From Streptomyces sp. 130 (GTDB lineage Bacteria; Actinomycetota; Actinomycetes; Streptomycetales; Streptomycetaceae): 64,000 bases of DNA. Of the stretch, positions 63,074 through 64,000 are shown piece after piece (the stretch's first letter is position 1; the number at the start of each line of letters is the position of its first letter). Location of the stretch: NCBI RefSeq assembly GCF_007096885.1, contig NZ_VJNO01000001.1, forward strand, positions 248,001-312,000. Reading direction: 5' to 3'. Below the pieces are notes generated by a model. It saw nothing but the letters and a program-made list of their open reading frames with translations. It searched no databases and was not told the DNA's origin. The position numbers were made by a program, and so were the translations under genes.

Positions 63074-63145
63074 CAGCAGCCCTGTGCGGCCCTTCGCGGC
63101 GTCCGCGAGCTGGGGTGGACCCTCGCCAGCCATGCTCCGCACGGA

Positions 63146-63188
63146 CTTACAAGGCAGATGTCGGCGGTTCGAAACCGTCCGCGCCCAC
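63146..63188 (+). other. attR of element B
   Basis: 43 bp of the tRNA-Val 3' sequence with one change (A to G at 63153). The remaining gap 63,074-63,437 has no gene beyond this site and the terminator after it. Confidence 0.92.
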
Positions 63189-63196
63189 TGGTGTAG

Positions 63197-63228
63197 AGGG
63201 CCCTCAGGCGCGTGTGTCTGAGGGCCCT
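63197..63228 (+). terminator. Stem-loop after the distal att copy
   Basis: AGGGCCCTCAG pairs with CTGAGGGCCCT around a 10-nt loop. It is probably the original terminator of the tRNA-Val gene, separated from it by the insertions. Confidence 0.75.
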
Positions 63229-63437
63229 TGGCATGTCGTTGGGCAGAGTGGTGATCGCGGTGCCATTGCGGACGGGCCCGGCCTCCGGGGCTTGGTTCGG
63301 GCGAGAGCTGCGGGCGGCTGCTGGGGACGCCGGGCGACTCTTCTGAGCGCTCGAACAGGTGGACTCCGAGGGGCGGTAGGTTCGGGATGCCGACCTGCTG
63401 AGCGGTCGCTGCAAACTCGGGTGCCATGGGAGGAAAT

Positions 63438-64000
63438 GTGCTGATCACCGTCGCGGATGTGGAGGCCGAGGCCGAGCGGATCGCCGGCCATGTCGTGCGG
63501 ACGCCGACCGTGCCGAGTCCTGGGCTCTCCGCGTTCCTGGGGGCGCCGGTCACCACGAAGCTGGAACTTCTCCAGCGCACCGGCTCCTTCAAGGCGCGCG
63601 GTGCGACGGCGAAGCTGCTCGCGCTCAGCGAGGCCGAGCGTGCGGCGGGGGTCGTCGCGGTGAGCGGCGGCAACCACGGCATCGCGGTCGCGGAGATGGC
63701 CGGTGCGCTGGACATCAAGGCGACCGTCGTCATGCCCCGGTCCGCCCCCGGCAGCGCCGTGGAGACCGCCGAGGGGGCCGGGGCGCGTGTCATCCTCGCC
63801 GACACCATGGGCGCCGCGTTCGCCCTCGTGGACGAACTCCGGGAGTCGGGGCTCACGTTGGTCCACCCCTTCGACGATCCCGTCGTCGTCGCGGGACAGG
63901 GCACGGTCGGCCTGGAGTTCGCGGAGGATGCCGGTGAGCTCACCGACGTACTCGTCAGCATCGGTGGTGGCGGGTTGATCTCCGGTGTCGCGGCCGCGCT
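63438..64000 (+). CDS. Threonine dehydratase/serine racemase-like PLP enzyme, N-terminal part
   Basis: The first 187 codons are in the window. Fold-type II PLP motifs are visible: LLQRTGSFKARGA with the Schiff-base Lys, the SGGNHG phosphate-binding asparagine loop, and SIGGGGLISG. The family deaminates L-threonine or L-serine or racemises serine. Start GTG 63438 is chosen because GGGAGGAAA lies just upstream; ATG 63426 is in frame but overlaps that site. This gene belongs to the chromosome beyond element B. It continues past the right edge. Confidence 0.9.
   Translation, partial: MLITVADVEAEAERIAGHVVRTPTVPSPGLSAFLGAPVTTKLELLQRTGSFKARGATAKLLALSEAERAAGVVAVSGGNHGIAVAEMAGALDIKATVVMPRSAPGSAVETAEGAGARVILADTMGAAFALVDELRESGLTLVHPFDDPVVVAGQGTVGLEFAEDAGELTDVLVSIGGGGLISGVAAA

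Larger units (their letters stand above)
56879..63188. mobile_element. AICE element B, about 6.3 kb, deletion relic
   Basis: Bounded by att copies at 56879 and 63146. It retains an intact integrase and excisionase at its left half (gene order like element A), a repeat array, and a HEPN-motif cargo gene. rep, tra, spd and most of korSA are gone; the helicase-like gene and the GntR gene meet at a deletion point near 61,620-61,640. Confidence 0.88.

Overview
The window is chromosomal DNA of a Streptomyces-type actinomycete. The evidence is very high GC with strong third-position GC bias, many GTG starts, stop/start overlaps of the GTGA and ATGA type, a fasR-fabD-fabH-acpP-fabF cluster, a homodimeric pyruvate dehydrogenase E1 next to a DUF3052 gene, a large TerD-family cluster, and tRNA-inserted actinomycete integrative and conjugative elements (AICEs).

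Core chromosome, about 1-44,600. The left edge holds the start of an MFS transporter, an Lrp regulator, and an MreB-like gene in tandem with a GAF sensor kinase whose ATPase domain looks degenerate. An array of 60-62 bp tandem repeats (3.7-4.2 kb) follows and runs into the 3' end of a hypothetical gene. Next come stress and redox genes (MarR regulator, MDR oxidoreductase, Ohr peroxidase), an EI24 membrane protein, galM, a GDSL lipoprotein and DUF3145. The type II fatty-acid synthase operon lies at 10.5-14.2 kb with its activator gene fasR upstream. A mixed region from 15.5 to 27 kb includes pirin, a GNAT enzyme, a Tat-exported phospholipase C with a good PHO-box candidate, a MerR/aldo-keto reductase pair, and an intact response regulator beside a wrecked histidine kinase. 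aceE and DUF3052 are divergent at 27-31 kb. From 31.2 to 40.8 kb lies a Ter stress region: a peroxiredoxin, three TerD-type proteins, a TerC-like DUF475 membrane protein, a TerA-like protein, and a putative metabolite module made of a TIM-barrel lyase, a double phosphoribosyltransferase fusion and a HAD phosphatase. Several core genes have a -10 box 6-8 nt before the start codon, which suggests leaderless mRNAs.

Accessory region, 44,639-63,188. A tRNA-Val (anticodon UAC) carries two AICEs in tandem, marked by three copies of the 3' tRNA sequence. Element A (about 12.2 kb) is nearly complete. It has an integrase with an in-frame amber codon, an excisionase, a rolling-circle Rep, a C5 methyltransferase, a GGDEF protein, spread proteins, a TraSA-like FtsK translocase, a divergent GntR/KorSA repressor with four CTAGA operators, and a cargo block (NERD nuclease, HEPN-motif protein, McrA/HNH nuclease). 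Element B (about 6.3 kb) is a deletion relic. It keeps an intact integrase and excisionase, a 591-aa HEPN-motif protein and a dense GCGTCAC repeat array, but its helicase-like and GntR genes are truncated and fused tail to tail. The intact integrase of B may be able to mobilise A, because both share core sites and matching arm-type repeats.

Beyond the last att copy the chromosome resumes with the start of a threonine dehydratase-like PLP enzyme.
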